A stretch of DNA of 64,000 bases from Deefgea tanakiae (lineage in GTDB: Bacteria; Pseudomonadota; Gammaproteobacteria; Burkholderiales; Chitinibacteraceae): contig NZ_CP081150.1 in NCBI RefSeq assembly GCF_019665765.1, positions 1,178,001 through 1,242,000 of the forward strand, read 5' to 3'. Under the pieces are notes generated by a model. That model did not search any database. It was not told the origin of the DNA and worked only from the letters and a program-made list of their open reading frames with translations. A program made the position numbers and the translations under genes. Below are positions 55,362 to 64,000 of this stretch, piece by piece (position 1 is the stretch's first letter; every line of letters starts with the position of its first letter).

Positions 55362-55919
55362 ATGATAAATCTTGCTAAATCGGCCTTGGTAGTCGCTTTG
55401 GCTTCTCCTTTGGCGGTATTTGCTTCAGATGGCGCTATTAACATTGATGGTATGGTAACGTCTACCACTTGTTCGATTAATGGGGCTGATCCTTCTGGTA
55501 ACAATACTATTGCTGTGACCTTGCCAACGGTAAGTGTTTCAGCTTTGAAAAAATTTGACACCATCACTGGAGTAACCCCAATCAAAATTGTACTGGGTAA
55601 GCCTGGTGAAGCGGGTTGTACAAATGGCAAAGTGGCTTCGTTACACTTTGAAAACGATCCTGCGTTCGTCGATTATGCTGGCCGACTTCGAAATCTAGTT
55701 GAGCAGACTCCTACTGGGGCAAAAAGGGTGGTTGTACAACTTAAAAATTTTAATGGTGGCAGTATTTGGGTGAATCAGATAGTTACGAATAAAACGTCTG
55801 CAATGATTGTAAATAACACTGCCACGTTAGATTTTTTTGCAGGTTATTATTCTTATGGTGCTGATGCAACTCCGGGGTTGGTTAAGTCGGCTGTGCAATT
55901 TTCGGTAGTCTATAACTAG
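55362..55919 (+). CDS. Fimbrial subunit, paralogue 3 (behind the octamer tract)
   Basis: A 185-residue pilin with signal peptide MINLAKSALVVALASPLAVFA and mature start SDGAINIDGMVTST. Cys pairs lie in TCSING and EAGCTNG. The middle (HFENDPAFVDYAGRLRNLVEQTPTGAKRV) differs from the other paralogues, and the end is SAVQFSVVYN. GATGGGA lies before the ATG, directly after the octamer tract. It has neither the shared upstream region nor the same terminator. It may therefore be the phase-variable alternative subunit; this is inference. Confidence 0.84.
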   Translation: MINLAKSALVVALASPLAVFASDGAINIDGMVTSTTCSINGADPSGNNTIAVTLPTVSVSALKKFDTITGVTPIKIVLGKPGEAGCTNGKVASLHFENDPAFVDYAGRLRNLVEQTPTGAKRVVVQLKNFNGGSIWVNQIVTNKTSAMIVNNTATLDFFAGYYSYGADATPGLVKSAVQFSVVYN

Positions 55920-56021
55920 GCCGTATTTGTAGTGGATTGGATTGGATTCGTATTCGTCTAGTTTTGTAGCTCAGTCCCGATCGGGGTAATAACTGTATCC
56001 TCTTGGAGAACTTGCGTTGTA

Positions 56022-56520
56022 GCTAGCGGCTGCAATCCATGCCATTTATTGGCGTATGAAGTAGTGCGCCATTGATCTGTTGTTGCATCAATTACGGCAG
56101 TGGCTCATGCCTGATGGATTTGGCATCGTCATAATCATTGCCTGGTCGATTGATATTTAAGTCAACTAATCCGTCGCCAATGCACGATGTGAACCAGCGA
56201 TTGCCGACCTAGGTTGTGTGGTAGATCGCCACAGCGCGCTCGATTGGGCTGAGGCCCATCGAGCTCTCGCGCTAACAAATTCGACACTTCAATCTGATCG
56301 CCTCTAGTCTTTTCAAGTGTAAATTGGCAGTCTAGCTACTGTTAAATCCTGTTTTACCCATGCAATTGTCCGCCATATATCGACTCATCTTTACGCGCTG
56401 ATCCGTTGCCGTCGTAGCAATGCTGCGAAAACCCGCAGATCCATTGCGAACCTGAAATAACCCCGTACTTTTCTCAAGCGCTGAACCAGCTCGGCCTTAA
56501 TCGGTTTGGGGTGTTTTCAA
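56022..56520 (-). pseudogene. Strongly decayed IS3-family transposase remnant
   Basis: On the minus strand, separate frames show VKMSRYMADNCMGKTGFNSS, then VSNLLARELDGPQPNRARCG followed by D, then NRPGNDYDDAKS. By recall these resemble OrfB segments of IS3/IS150-type transposases (MxxxGL, NLLxRxFxxxxPNxxWxGD, GNCYDNA). Stops and frameshifts break every frame. The element's ends were not found. The rest of the 55920-56592 gap shows nothing else. Confidence 0.4.
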
Positions 56521-56592
56521 TATTAAAAGCAGCTGTGATGGGGTGTTCGTACGCAGCACAATTGCACCACAGCCGTGCTTTGTTGTGCCGCC

Positions 56593-56763
56593 AAAGAGCG
56601 TATTGCCATTCTCATAGTAAAAATATCCTTGCTGAGCTTTTTTTGTCACTTTTGACTGGTGGCAAGAATGCTTCGATATTATTCACATATCCGATCGCAA
56701 TTAACTTTAATTGTTGGTCGGGGATTAATGATTATTTAAAGATTTTTTAATAAGGATATTAAA
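56593..56763 (+). promoter_or_regulatory. Shared pilin upstream region, copy 2
   Basis: Nearly the same 170 bases as at 54462-54632, with the same order of blocks up to TAAGGAT before the ATG of pilin 4. Similarity extends a little further upstream (GTGCCGCCAA near 54453 and 56586), so gene and control region were probably duplicated as one unit. Confidence 0.6.
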
Positions 56764-57309
56764 ATGCAAAACCTTTCTAAATTGGCCTTGGTAATGGCAT
56801 TGTCTTCACCTTTGGCTGCATTTGCGGTGGATGGAACTATTACTGTGGATGGTTTGGTAACTGCTCAGTCGTGCACGATTAATGGTGTTGCACCGAGCGG
56901 TGCCAATAATGTGGCAGTGAAGTTGCCTGCGGTGAGTATCAGTGCTTTAAAAACAGTTGGCGCTACTGCTGGCTTGACCCCGTTGCGAATTAAGGTGGGT
57001 GGTGCCGGTGAGACAGGTTGTGCTGACGGTAAAGTGGCTTCAATCGCTTTCGAGCACGGCCCAAATGTAACTGCGGATGGTTATCTGGCTAATAAAGCAG
57101 CTACATCGCCCGCTACCAACGTTGTGGTGCAGCTGTTTAATGATGATGGTACTGGTATCAAAATTGGTGAGGCCGGAACTAACAATACGAAAGCCACGAT
57201 TAGCGGTAATACTGCGACTCTTGAGCATTCAGTGGGTTACCGTGCCACGGGTACGGTAACTGCAGGTGCGGTTTCGACTAGCGTTATGTACTCATTGTCA
57301 TATAACTAA
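56764..57309 (+). CDS. Fimbrial subunit, paralogue 4
   Basis: A 181-residue pilin, almost a copy of paralogue 2: signal peptide MQNLSKLALVMALSSPLAAFA, mature VDGTITVDGLVTAQ, Cys in SCTING and ETGCADG, end SVMYSLSYN. Differences cluster in the stretch after YLANKA (AATSPATN against ALTGPAEN) and in GEAGTNNTKATISGNT, likely surface-exposed loops. It carries its own upstream region and its own terminator hairpin, so it looks like an independent transcription unit. Confidence 0.86.
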   Translation: MQNLSKLALVMALSSPLAAFAVDGTITVDGLVTAQSCTINGVAPSGANNVAVKLPAVSISALKTVGATAGLTPLRIKVGGAGETGCADGKVASIAFEHGPNVTADGYLANKAATSPATNVVVQLFNDDGTGIKIGEAGTNNTKATISGNTATLEHSVGYRATGTVTAGAVSTSVMYSLSYN

Positions 57310-57324
57310 GCTAGGTTTTTAAGG

Positions 57325-57357
57325 GTAGCGCATTGCGGTATTGGCTGTAATGCCTAC
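57325..57357 (+). terminator. Pilin-type hairpin terminator, copy 2
   Basis: GTAGCGCATTGCGGT pairs imperfectly with GCTGTAATGCCTAC. It corresponds to the hairpins after pilins 2 and 5. The following T-run is poor (TTCTTTTGTGTTTTTC). Confidence 0.5.
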
Positions 57358-57710
57358 CTGACTTCTTTTGTGTTTTTCTTAGTTTTCCCGTAATTCATTC
57401 ATATTTTCAAAATTGAAGACGTCAATTTCTGCTGTTCACGCATATTGCAGAGTCTATTTTGCCTTTTATTTTTAAAATTTTTGCTGATGCTAATTGTGCT
57501 GTGCCTTGGTGGGTGATTTTATTTATCTGTCTGAGCGGCTTTGTAATTGAATGCCATTAGTTAAGCAGAGGCCGCACGCATTCAAGGCAAAATTCAGGCG
57601 TGAATGTCGGTCTGCTTTTGTTGTTTTTCTCGCGGCCTCATTACTTAAGAGGTGTGGGGTAGCGAAAGATAATTGCGTAGCCAAATTTAGTTTTGCAACT
57701 ACAAATCTAT
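57358..57710. other. Gap between pilins 4 and 5
   Basis: About 350 bases without a credible gene, AT-rich. A short minus-strand open frame here has no ribosome site or recognisable motif. Nothing else was identified. Confidence 0.4.
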
Positions 57711-57872
57711 TCTGCTGGTAAAAATATTTTCGCTGGGTTTTTTTTGTTGCTTTTAGCTGATTGCAAAAATGCTTAGGTAAGATTAATCGATCCAATCACA
57801 ATTATCACGGATTGTTGGTTGGATATTAATGGTCAATGATTAATTAGTGATTTTTTGGATGGGGATTTAAAT
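57711..57872 (+). promoter_or_regulatory. Shared pilin upstream region, diverged copy 3
   Basis: Blocks such as GTAAAAATATTTTCGCTGGG, GATTGCAAAAATGCT and TGATTAATTAGTGATTTTTT align with copies 1 and 2, with more changes. GGGGAT precedes the ATG of pilin 5. Confidence 0.5.
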
Positions 57873-58418
57873 ATGAAAAATTTTTCAAAATTGGCCTTGG
57901 TCATGGCGTTGTCTTCTCCTTTGGCGGCATTTGCAGTGGATGGCACGATTACGGTTGAAGGTTTGGTTACAGCTCAATCATGCACGATTAATGGTGTTGC
58001 ACCGAGCGGTGCCAATAATATGGCAATCAATTTGCCAGCGGTGAGTGTAAAGGCTTTGAGCTCAGTTGGTGCTACTGCAGGATTGACCCCATTGCGAATT
58101 AAGGTGGGTGGTGCGGGTGAGGCAGGTTGTGCTGACGGAAAAGTGGCTTCAATCAGTTTTGAGTACGGCCCAAATGTAACTGCGGATGGTTATTTGGCTA
58201 ATAAAGCGCTTACGGCGCCGGCTACAAACGTTGTGGTGCAGATGTTTAATGATGATGGCACTGGTATCAAAATTGGTGATGCCACGACTAACAATACCAA
58301 AGCCACGATTAGCGGTAATACAGCGACTCTAGAGCATTCGGTAGGCTATCGTGCGACCGGCAAAGTAAGTGCTGGTGCGGTTTCGACCAGTGTGATGTAT
58401 TCATTGTCATATAACTAA
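57873..58418 (+). CDS. Fimbrial subunit, paralogue 5
   Basis: A 181-residue pilin: signal peptide MKNFSKLALVMALSSPLAAFA, mature VDGTITVEGLVTAQ, Cys in SCTING and EAGCADG, end SVMYSLSYN. The ATG at 57873 follows GGGGAT; the longer reading from 57855 is not needed. It differs from paralogues 2 and 4 mainly at MAINLPAVSVKALSSVG and ISFEYGP. It lies nearest the usher gene and may be the principal subunit, but this cannot be decided from sequence. Confidence 0.86.
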   Translation: MKNFSKLALVMALSSPLAAFAVDGTITVEGLVTAQSCTINGVAPSGANNMAINLPAVSVKALSSVGATAGLTPLRIKVGGAGEAGCADGKVASISFEYGPNVTADGYLANKALTAPATNVVVQMFNDDGTGIKIGDATTNNTKATISGNTATLEHSVGYRATGKVSAGAVSTSVMYSLSYN

Positions 58419-58433
58419 ACTGGTGTTTTAACA

Positions 58434-58466
58434 GTAGGGCATTGCGGTATTCACTGTAATGCCTAC
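58434..58466 (+). terminator. Pilin-type hairpin terminator, copy 3
   Basis: GTAGGGCATTGCGGT faces CACTGTAATGCCTAC, the same hairpin as after pilin 2. A T-rich stretch follows some 20 bases later. It would separate pilin 5 from the usher gene. Confidence 0.5.
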
Positions 58467-58746
58467 CACAATTCATTGTTCCGCTTTTCTTTTCAATAGT
58501 TAACTATTTGCATCGAAATATAAGGTGTGTGTATTTCAGTAAATCCACTGGGTTGCTGGATGCGTTTCCTATTGCTTTTTTTAAAATGCTTGCCTGATGG
58601 TAATTTTACTATGCCTAGCTTAGTAATGTCATAAGACGCCATTGGGGTGATTTTGGTTTGTATAATTTGTTGGATTGGATGGTAATTTAAATTGAGTGGA
58701 TTGAGCTACTCGTCCAATTGCTATTTATTTAACTCTTTGGTGTTTT
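58467..58746. other. Leader region of the usher gene
   Basis: AT-rich stretch with no gene. It should hold the usher promoter. No box was strong enough to name. Confidence 0.35.
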
Positions 58747-61371
58747 ATGTCTAAATTAAATCAATCGGAATTAAAAGCGTTCGCGTTTAAGCCAAAGGCT
58801 ATGCCTCAACTAATTTATGCAGCGTTATTGTGTCCTTTTTTTTGCGGCCAATTAGTTGCTGCGAATGATTTAACTGCACCATTGGGCGTCGTGGCTAGCG
58901 AAACAGCTAAAGTCTCGGCTAATTCAGCAGATGTCAAATTTAGTAAATCATTTTTTGGCGATGATAATGGGGTAGATTATTCACGTTTTGAGCAAGGCAA
59001 TGTGATTAATCCAGGCTCATATCGTGTTGATCTATCGTTTAATGAAACCCCATTTGGGCGCGAAGATGTGCTGTTTAAGGCCGGTGAAGGTGATTCAGTT
59101 CAGCCTTGTTTTTTGCGCAAAAAGCTCGAAGTCTTGGGGGTTAATTTTAAAAAGGTCGACGAGTACTTGCAAAAAGAAGGGCGCGTACTTCAGCCGCTCG
59201 AGGAGGGTGCTTGCGCGCCAATTGAGTATTGGGTGCCAAGTGCTAGTGCTCAATTTGATGTTGCCGAGCTCAAGCTCAATCTCAGTGTGCCACAGATCTT
59301 TTTGAAAAATATGGCCCAAGGCTGGGTTGATCCTGCGTTGTGGGAGGATGGGATTAATGCTGCAATGCTCGATTATGATGTGAATGCATTTTTCTCTAAA
59401 AATGATACCGATAGTAATACTTCGGTTTTTGCCGGTCTACGACCTGGAATCAATATTGCTGGCTGGCGTTTACGTCACAGTGGCTCAGTGAATGCACAAC
59501 TCAATTCGGATGTTACGCCACGCTATAACGCGACCTCTACTTATGCCGAACATGATGTAACGAGCCTGAATAGTCAATTTCGGATTGGTGAGTCTAATAC
59601 CCAAGGCTCATTGTTTAATTCATTCAATTTACGTGGCGTTTCCTTATTTTCTAATGAGGAAATGCTGCCTGACTCTTTGCGTGGTTATGCACCAGCGATC
59701 CGCGGGGTTGCAAGAACCAACGCCAAAGTGACCGTACAACAGAATGGCGCGACCATTATCGAAACCACCGTTGCGCCTGGCCCGTTCGAACTGAATGATT
59801 TGTATCAAACGGGTAGCTCTGGTGATTTTCAGGTTTCTGTGACCGAAGCCGATGGCTCCGTCAGTACATTCGTTGTGCCGTATTCTTCAGTGCCACAATT
59901 AGTACGCAAAGGCTTTAATCGCTACTCATTGTCAGCGGGGCAATATCAAGATTCAGCGCTGCAAATTAAGCCCTACATTGCTGAAGCCACGCTACAGCAT
60001 GGTTTAACGGACAACATCACGGTGTTTGGTGGGCTACAAGTTTCTGGTCCCTATCAGTCGGCTATCTTAGGGTCGGCGTTTAATACACCGATTGGTGCGA
60101 TTTCTGCCGAAGTGAATCAATCGCATGCGGCATTTTCGAATGATCAAACGCTCAATGGGCAAAGTTATCGACTCGCCATGTCCAATACCAATATCGATAC
60201 CGGCACCAATATTTCTTTGGCCGCCTATCGATATTCCACCAAAGATTATTTGGCGCTTTCTGATGCCATGCAGATGGAAAATCTGGCTCAGCAAAATCGC
60301 CCGATCAATTCGATTGCGCGCCAACGCCAACGTTTCGAGCTGACGCTAAATCAAACATTTGCGCCGGGCTGGGGCAATGCCTACATGTCCGGCTATACCA
60401 GCCAATACTGGAATGGTCCGGCAGAAAAAACGTTCAGTGTTGGTTATAACAATAGCTGGCATGGCATCAATTTTGCGTTAAGCGCCCAGAAAAACCTCAG
60501 CAATACCAATGTCAAAGGTAAAGATCTGACGGCAATGCTCAATATATCGATGCCGCTGGGTAAAGGCGCTAATGCACCAATGCTGACCATGCAAAGCACC
60601 GTCATCAGCCCCGATGGTAGCCATCCTGGCAGTGTGGGTTTAAATGGCTCAATCGGTGAAGATGGCCGACTTACTTACAATGCTCAGCTCGCACATCAAG
60701 TTGGTAATAATAGTGTTAATACAGGTCTGGCTTATCGATCGGATTATGGGCAAATGAATATTAATGCGGGGATTGCTTCCAATTATCGCCAAGCCTCTGC
60801 TGGCTTCAGTGGTGGTGTGGTCGCTTACTCTGGTGGCGTTAAATTTGGCCCATCGATTTATAACAGCGCCTTGGCCATTGTCGAGGCAGATGATGCGGCG
60901 GGATCGCGTATTGATGGCGCGGCAGAGGCCTATGTAGGCCAAGATGGCAAAGCACTGGTCAGCAATTTAAGCGCATATCGGTCTAATGCATTAACGCTGA
61001 ATCCGCAAAGTTTGCCACTCGATGTTGAGCTAGGCTCAGTGTCGCAAACGGTGATCCCACGTGAGGGCTCGGTGAGTTTGGTGAAATTTGAAACCAAAGT
61101 AAAACGCACCGTGCTGCTTAAAATCATGGATAGCCAAGTGCCATTCGGGGCGCAAGTATTGGATGCAGATCAAAAATCCTTGGGTACCATTGGCCAGCAA
61201 GGCAAAGCAGTTATCGCGATCGACGGAAAAAACCAGCAGTCATTTGATATGCCATTGCAGGTGAAATGGGGTGCTGATGCTGCTCAATCTTGCCGAGTAC
61301 AGGCCCATATTCCAGCCCATACCGAGGCATCGCGTCAGCAATACGATGTAGTCGAAGCAAGCTGTCAATAA
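58747..61371 (+). CDS. Outer-membrane fimbrial usher (FimD/PapC type)
   Basis: Outer-membrane pore that recruits chaperone-subunit complexes and extrudes the fimbria. The 874 residues begin with a signal region (to about 39, QLVAA) and an N-terminal chaperone-binding domain (VKFSKSFFGDD...YSRFEQGNVINPGSYRVDLSFNE, about 62-100). A large beta-barrel interrupted by a plug-like domain follows, with RGYAPAIRGVARTNAKVTVQQNG, PGPFELNDLYQTGSSGDFQVSVTEADGS and FVVPYSSVPQLVRKG, all usher hallmarks. C-terminal carboxylate-end domains have PFGAQVLD. Length and motifs are complete. Confidence 0.93.
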   Translation: MSKLNQSELKAFAFKPKAMPQLIYAALLCPFFCGQLVAANDLTAPLGVVASETAKVSANSADVKFSKSFFGDDNGVDYSRFEQGNVINPGSYRVDLSFNETPFGREDVLFKAGEGDSVQPCFLRKKLEVLGVNFKKVDEYLQKEGRVLQPLEEGACAPIEYWVPSASAQFDVAELKLNLSVPQIFLKNMAQGWVDPALWEDGINAAMLDYDVNAFFSKNDTDSNTSVFAGLRPGINIAGWRLRHSGSVNAQLNSDVTPRYNATSTYAEHDVTSLNSQFRIGESNTQGSLFNSFNLRGVSLFSNEEMLPDSLRGYAPAIRGVARTNAKVTVQQNGATIIETTVAPGPFELNDLYQTGSSGDFQVSVTEADGSVSTFVVPYSSVPQLVRKGFNRYSLSAGQYQDSALQIKPYIAEATLQHGLTDNITVFGGLQVSGPYQSAILGSAFNTPIGAISAEVNQSHAAFSNDQTLNGQSYRLAMSNTNIDTGTNISLAAYRYSTKDYLALSDAMQMENLAQQNRPINSIARQRQRFELTLNQTFAPGWGNAYMSGYTSQYWNGPAEKTFSVGYNNSWHGINFALSAQKNLSNTNVKGKDLTAMLNISMPLGKGANAPMLTMQSTVISPDGSHPGSVGLNGSIGEDGRLTYNAQLAHQVGNNSVNTGLAYRSDYGQMNINAGIASNYRQASAGFSGGVVAYSGGVKFGPSIYNSALAIVEADDAAGSRIDGAAEAYVGQDGKALVSNLSAYRSNALTLNPQSLPLDVELGSVSQTVIPREGSVSLVKFETKVKRTVLLKIMDSQVPFGAQVLDADQKSLGTIGQQGKAVIAIDGKNQQSFDMPLQVKWGADAAQSCRVQAHIPAHTEASRQQYDVVEASCQ

Positions 61372-61518
61372 TGTGCTATGCCTAACAAAACGCCCCGATG
61401 GATATACCTTGTTGTATGTACTATTAGTGCGCTTATATTGGTTTTTTAAATTAATTTTGCTACGCCGCCGCAGCCTAATTGCGCAGGCGTAGATTCTAAA
61501 CTGTGAAGGAGAATATCC

Positions 61519-62283
61519 ATGAAACTCAAGCAACGATTTATTTATCTACTCACGCTGGTGATGCTCAGTGTCACGCAAGCTAGCTGGGCCGGCATCATCC
61601 TACAAGGCACGCGGATTGTGTTTCCATCTAATCAGCGTGATGCCAGCCTGAAAATCACCAATGAAAATGACAAGCCCGTGCTGGTGCATACTTGGGCTGA
61701 CGATGGCAACAGCAAATCAACGCCCAAAGATGCCAAGTCACCCTTTATCATTCCAGCGCCGGTATTTCGCTTAGACCCTAAAAAACAGCATGTCATCCGC
61801 ATGGTGTATTCCGGTGAAGCCTTAGCTAAAGATCGCGAAAGCTTGTATTGGCTCAATGTCTTGGAAATTCCATCCACTACCGCCGCCGATGCCGAGCAAA
61901 ACCTATTGCTCATGGCATTTCGTAACCGAATTAAGATTTTTTACCGCCCAGTCGAGTTGACGCAGAAAATCGAAGATGCGCCGTATGCCTTGCGAGCCAG
62001 TATCCAAGCCAGTGGCAATAGCTCGGTGATTCGGATTAAAAACCCAACGCCATTTCATCTGTCATTTTCTAATATTGAGGTGAGTGCCGATGGTGTGACT
62101 TACACCCACCCAGGCGGTGGCATGGTCGAGCCCTTTGCCGAAAAAAACTTTGATTTACCTCAGTTGAAAAAACCGTTGGCCAGTAGCACTGCCAAAATCA
62201 ATTTGAGCTTAATTAATGATTATGGTGGTGACCATAAATTAACCATGGGTCACGACGCTGTACCGGTGGATGCCGAGCAATAG
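61519..62283 (+). CDS. Periplasmic fimbrial chaperone (PapD/FimC type)
   Basis: Donates a beta-strand to pilins and delivers them to the usher. The 254 residues start with a signal peptide ending ASWA, then GIILQGTRIVFPSNQRDASLKITNENDKPVLVHTWAD (about 25-61) with the conserved Arg-x-x-(F/Y) opening. PAPVFRLDPKKQHVIRMVYSGEALAKDRESLYWLNVLEIP follows, the PapD signature with the subunit-binding Lys/Arg and the G1 strand region LLLMAFRNRIKIFYRP. The C-terminal domain has the SFSNIEVSADG fold pattern. GAAGGAG precedes the ATG. Confidence 0.93.
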   Translation: MKLKQRFIYLLTLVMLSVTQASWAGIILQGTRIVFPSNQRDASLKITNENDKPVLVHTWADDGNSKSTPKDAKSPFIIPAPVFRLDPKKQHVIRMVYSGEALAKDRESLYWLNVLEIPSTTAADAEQNLLLMAFRNRIKIFYRPVELTQKIEDAPYALRASIQASGNSSVIRIKNPTPFHLSFSNIEVSADGVTYTHPGGGMVEPFAEKNFDLPQLKKPLASSTAKINLSLINDYGGDHKLTMGHDAVPVDAEQ

Positions 62284-62454
62284 AAACGTAGAAGTACAAT
62301 CAATCTAGCAGCTAAAAATAATAAATGTCATTTTTTAGCTGGTTTTTTGTTTGTCTTATTGTGAATTTAATTTGGCTGAATTTAAGATGATTGCAATACG
62401 ATGGACGATTAATATACATTCTTCTGTTTTATTTTTTTTGATAGGAAACACTTT

Positions 62455-63405
62455 ATGTTTTTAAAAAAGTCATTGATTGGTGTGTGCCTGATTTTCTATT
62501 CAGCATTTGGATATTGTGATTTTCTATGTTCTGGACATACAGTAAGTGTTAAATTACCACCTGTTCTATACCCGGGAGTTACCTATTCCCTTGGTGATCT
62601 TTTTTCATGCAGGAATACTAATGATCTTTATGGCAGTTATATATATCCAGAGCAACGCACAACATCTGACTTATACATAAACCCATCGTTCAAAGCGGCG
62701 GGTGTAGCCATTGGGTATTATAGGTTGAGCGATTGGACGGAAAATAACGTTATTAGTAATCATAACCCTCCCATAGCAAATATTTTTTGGTATGGAGAAG
62801 CCCATGCCTTGTTCGATGACTTTCAAATTACCATGCCAAAATCGATAAAACCATTTTCCCTAAAGGCAGGTGAAAATTTAGTACGGCTTAAACTTGTGGC
62901 TAAACAAAGCGATTTCCGCTATCCTAACCATCCTTCACACTATTATATTGGGGATTTAAATTCTTTTGAAGTATATATTAATGCTCAATCAGATTCAAAA
63001 GGTGTCTCTTGTGATTATAGTAAAAGCAATGTAGCAGTGAAACTTCCTGCGGTAAATAAATCTACCTTTAGCAAAATTGGCGTTGTTGCAGCTAATACTC
63101 AATTTAATTTAGGCTATTCGTGCAGTGATGCGGTTATTTCATCGGTGCAGCTCGATGGTACGGCGGATGTTACGGCTGGCAACACGGTGTTGGCCTCTCA
63201 AACGGGCACTGGCTATGCAAGCGGCGTGGGGATTCAGTTTGTTGATGATAAAGGGGCGGTTATCGAGCTAGGTAAACCTTACCCTTTTAGCTCTAGTAGT
63301 TTAATTGCAAATAAAAAATTTTCCGCCCGCTATTACCAAACCCAATCGGCCGTAACACCTGGTCTGGTCAAAGGGACTGCCACTGTGACCTATACCTTTC
63401 AGTAA
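62455..63405 (+). CDS. Two-domain fimbrial adhesin-like protein
   Basis: A 316-residue exported protein (signal MFLKKSLIGVCLIFYSAFGYC or to CDF). The C-terminal part (about 180-316) resembles the pilins: SCDYSKSNVAVKLPAVNKSTFSKIGVVAANTQFNLGYSCSDAVISSVQLDG and GLVKGTATVTYTF. The N-terminal part (about 22-175) is rich in aromatic residues and has two Cys, unlike the pilins; no lectin family was recognised. Placement after usher and chaperone fits a tip adhesin. The N-terminal coding region is visibly AT-richer than the pilins, which may indicate transfer. Confidence 0.75.
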   Translation: MFLKKSLIGVCLIFYSAFGYCDFLCSGHTVSVKLPPVLYPGVTYSLGDLFSCRNTNDLYGSYIYPEQRTTSDLYINPSFKAAGVAIGYYRLSDWTENNVISNHNPPIANIFWYGEAHALFDDFQITMPKSIKPFSLKAGENLVRLKLVAKQSDFRYPNHPSHYYIGDLNSFEVYINAQSDSKGVSCDYSKSNVAVKLPAVNKSTFSKIGVVAANTQFNLGYSCSDAVISSVQLDGTADVTAGNTVLASQTGTGYASGVGIQFVDDKGAVIELGKPYPFSSSSLIANKKFSARYYQTQSAVTPGLVKGTATVTYTFQ

Positions 63406-63435
63406 TCAGCCTAAAGTACACAAAAGTCCACAACT

Positions 63436-63472
63436 GCACGTAGATCATCATTCTGGTCTACGTGCTTTTTTT
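63436..63472 (+). terminator. Rho-independent terminator after the adhesin-like gene
   Basis: GCACGTAGA (63436-63444) pairs with TCTACGTGC (63457-63465) and is followed by seven T. It closes the fimbrial locus. Confidence 0.85.
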
Positions 63473-64000
63473 ATTCCTCGTCCTTTGCGCTAAACTTCAT
63501 CACGGGCTTTTTTCCTGCTCAAGCTAGATCGTATTGCGACAAACTGGCTCAAGCTATCGCTATCCGCAGTGATGCATACGCTGGTCGCGGCAAGCCCATT
63601 CTCTGCTAGCCCTACACATCTTTTGCCCATGGGGGCGATATTTTCTGTGCGCGCGACGGCATTCTGAATGTGTCATCGTTATGACTTCAATGGTATTTTT
63701 TCGCTTAAGCTTGACTGCAAAAGTCTTTCTCTTTTGCCGCTGCGTCTCGCTAGACGCTAATGTACCGCACGCAGTCGGGGTTGTTTTTATGCAAATCAAT
63801 GCAAGTTGTGGGCAAAAAATACCCAATGTTTAGGCAATGATCAGATTTGGGGTTGATGTTGAATTGATCTGCAAAAAACGATTACACCCCATCCCAACTT
63901 TCCCCCGTCAAGGGGGAAGTAGCGATTTCAGCTCATTCCCAAGCATATCAACACCAAACCTGAGCATCATCAATTTTAATGTGTTGGTGAGTTGGTGGGG
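63473..64000. other. Non-coding end of the window
   Basis: No credible gene in either direction. A hairpin with arms ACTTTCCCCC (63897-63906) and GGGGGAAGT (63912-63920), one base bulged, lies near the end and has the look of a REP-like element. The region may lead into a gene beyond the window. Confidence 0.4.

Noticed and set aside
55223-55630. Minus-strand open frame with a KSRKAEKQ-like repeat
   Set aside because: It is only the octamer tract read backwards; it overlaps pilin 3 and has no independent support.
57523-57795. Minus-strand open frame between pilins 4 and 5
   Set aside because: No ribosome site or motif; it overlaps the shared pilin upstream region.
63560-63826. Minus-strand open frame near the window end
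   Set aside because: Composition is not protein-like and no motif or ribosome site was seen.

Overview
The window looks like a chromosomal segment of a betaproteobacterium, most likely of the order Neisseriales (Chitinibacter/Deefgea/Iodobacter-like). The reasons are the order mdh / sdhCDAB-sdhE-gltA-sucAB-lpdA-sucCD, a minimal ProQ protein, the Chromobacterium-like PHP phosphatase next to cysM, and the close gene packing. The genus cannot be fixed from the sequence alone. No rRNA, tRNA or CRISPR array was seen.

Layout. 1-11.6 kb: 3' part of ftsK, a DUF805 protein, an imelysin-like protein, a small membrane protein, proS, a lytic transglycosylase, a Crp-type regulator with xth, the SrkA kinase, and a diguanylate cyclase overlapping a double-ATPase ABC protein. 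11.6-12.4 kb: a PPK2 remnant and proQ. 12.4-27.4 kb: the TCA cycle block, with mdh divergent from a GntR regulator and then sdhC to sucD on the plus strand. 27.4-43.3 kb: housekeeping genes, including the YqjD/YqjE-type envelope set, cysM-SemiSWEET-rnm-yciO-M50-scpAB, a GGDEF/EAL protein, mltB, hrcA, nadK, recN, and a tadA fused to a phosphatase. 43.3-50.1 kb: a glycine cleavage operon (gcvT, gcvH, gcvP) behind a tandem glycine riboswitch, then a PiT phosphate transporter.

From about 50.1 kb the window becomes accessory and scarred. It holds a decayed selO fragment, ybaK, the first part of a glycosyltransferase fused to a broken IS5-family element, and an intact-looking IS3-family element inserted in that IS5 remnant with a 3-bp target duplication. 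A chaperone-usher fimbrial locus follows, with five pilin paralogues, usher, chaperone and a two-domain adhesin-like protein. Three pilins share a similar upstream region and three carry similar downstream hairpins. A fourth has 13 perfect copies of an octamer just upstream of its start, a strong candidate for phase variation.

How the parts work together. The TCA block encodes succinate dehydrogenase and its FAD assembly factor, citrate synthase, the 2-oxoglutarate dehydrogenase complex and succinyl-CoA synthetase, probably overseen by the GntR protein encoded at its head. The gcv operon degrades glycine when the riboswitch binds it. Two families of structured intergenic repeats recur between the housekeeping genes: a GTAT...GTAGCC stem-loop, and a longer element with a conserved loop upstream of sucC and recN.
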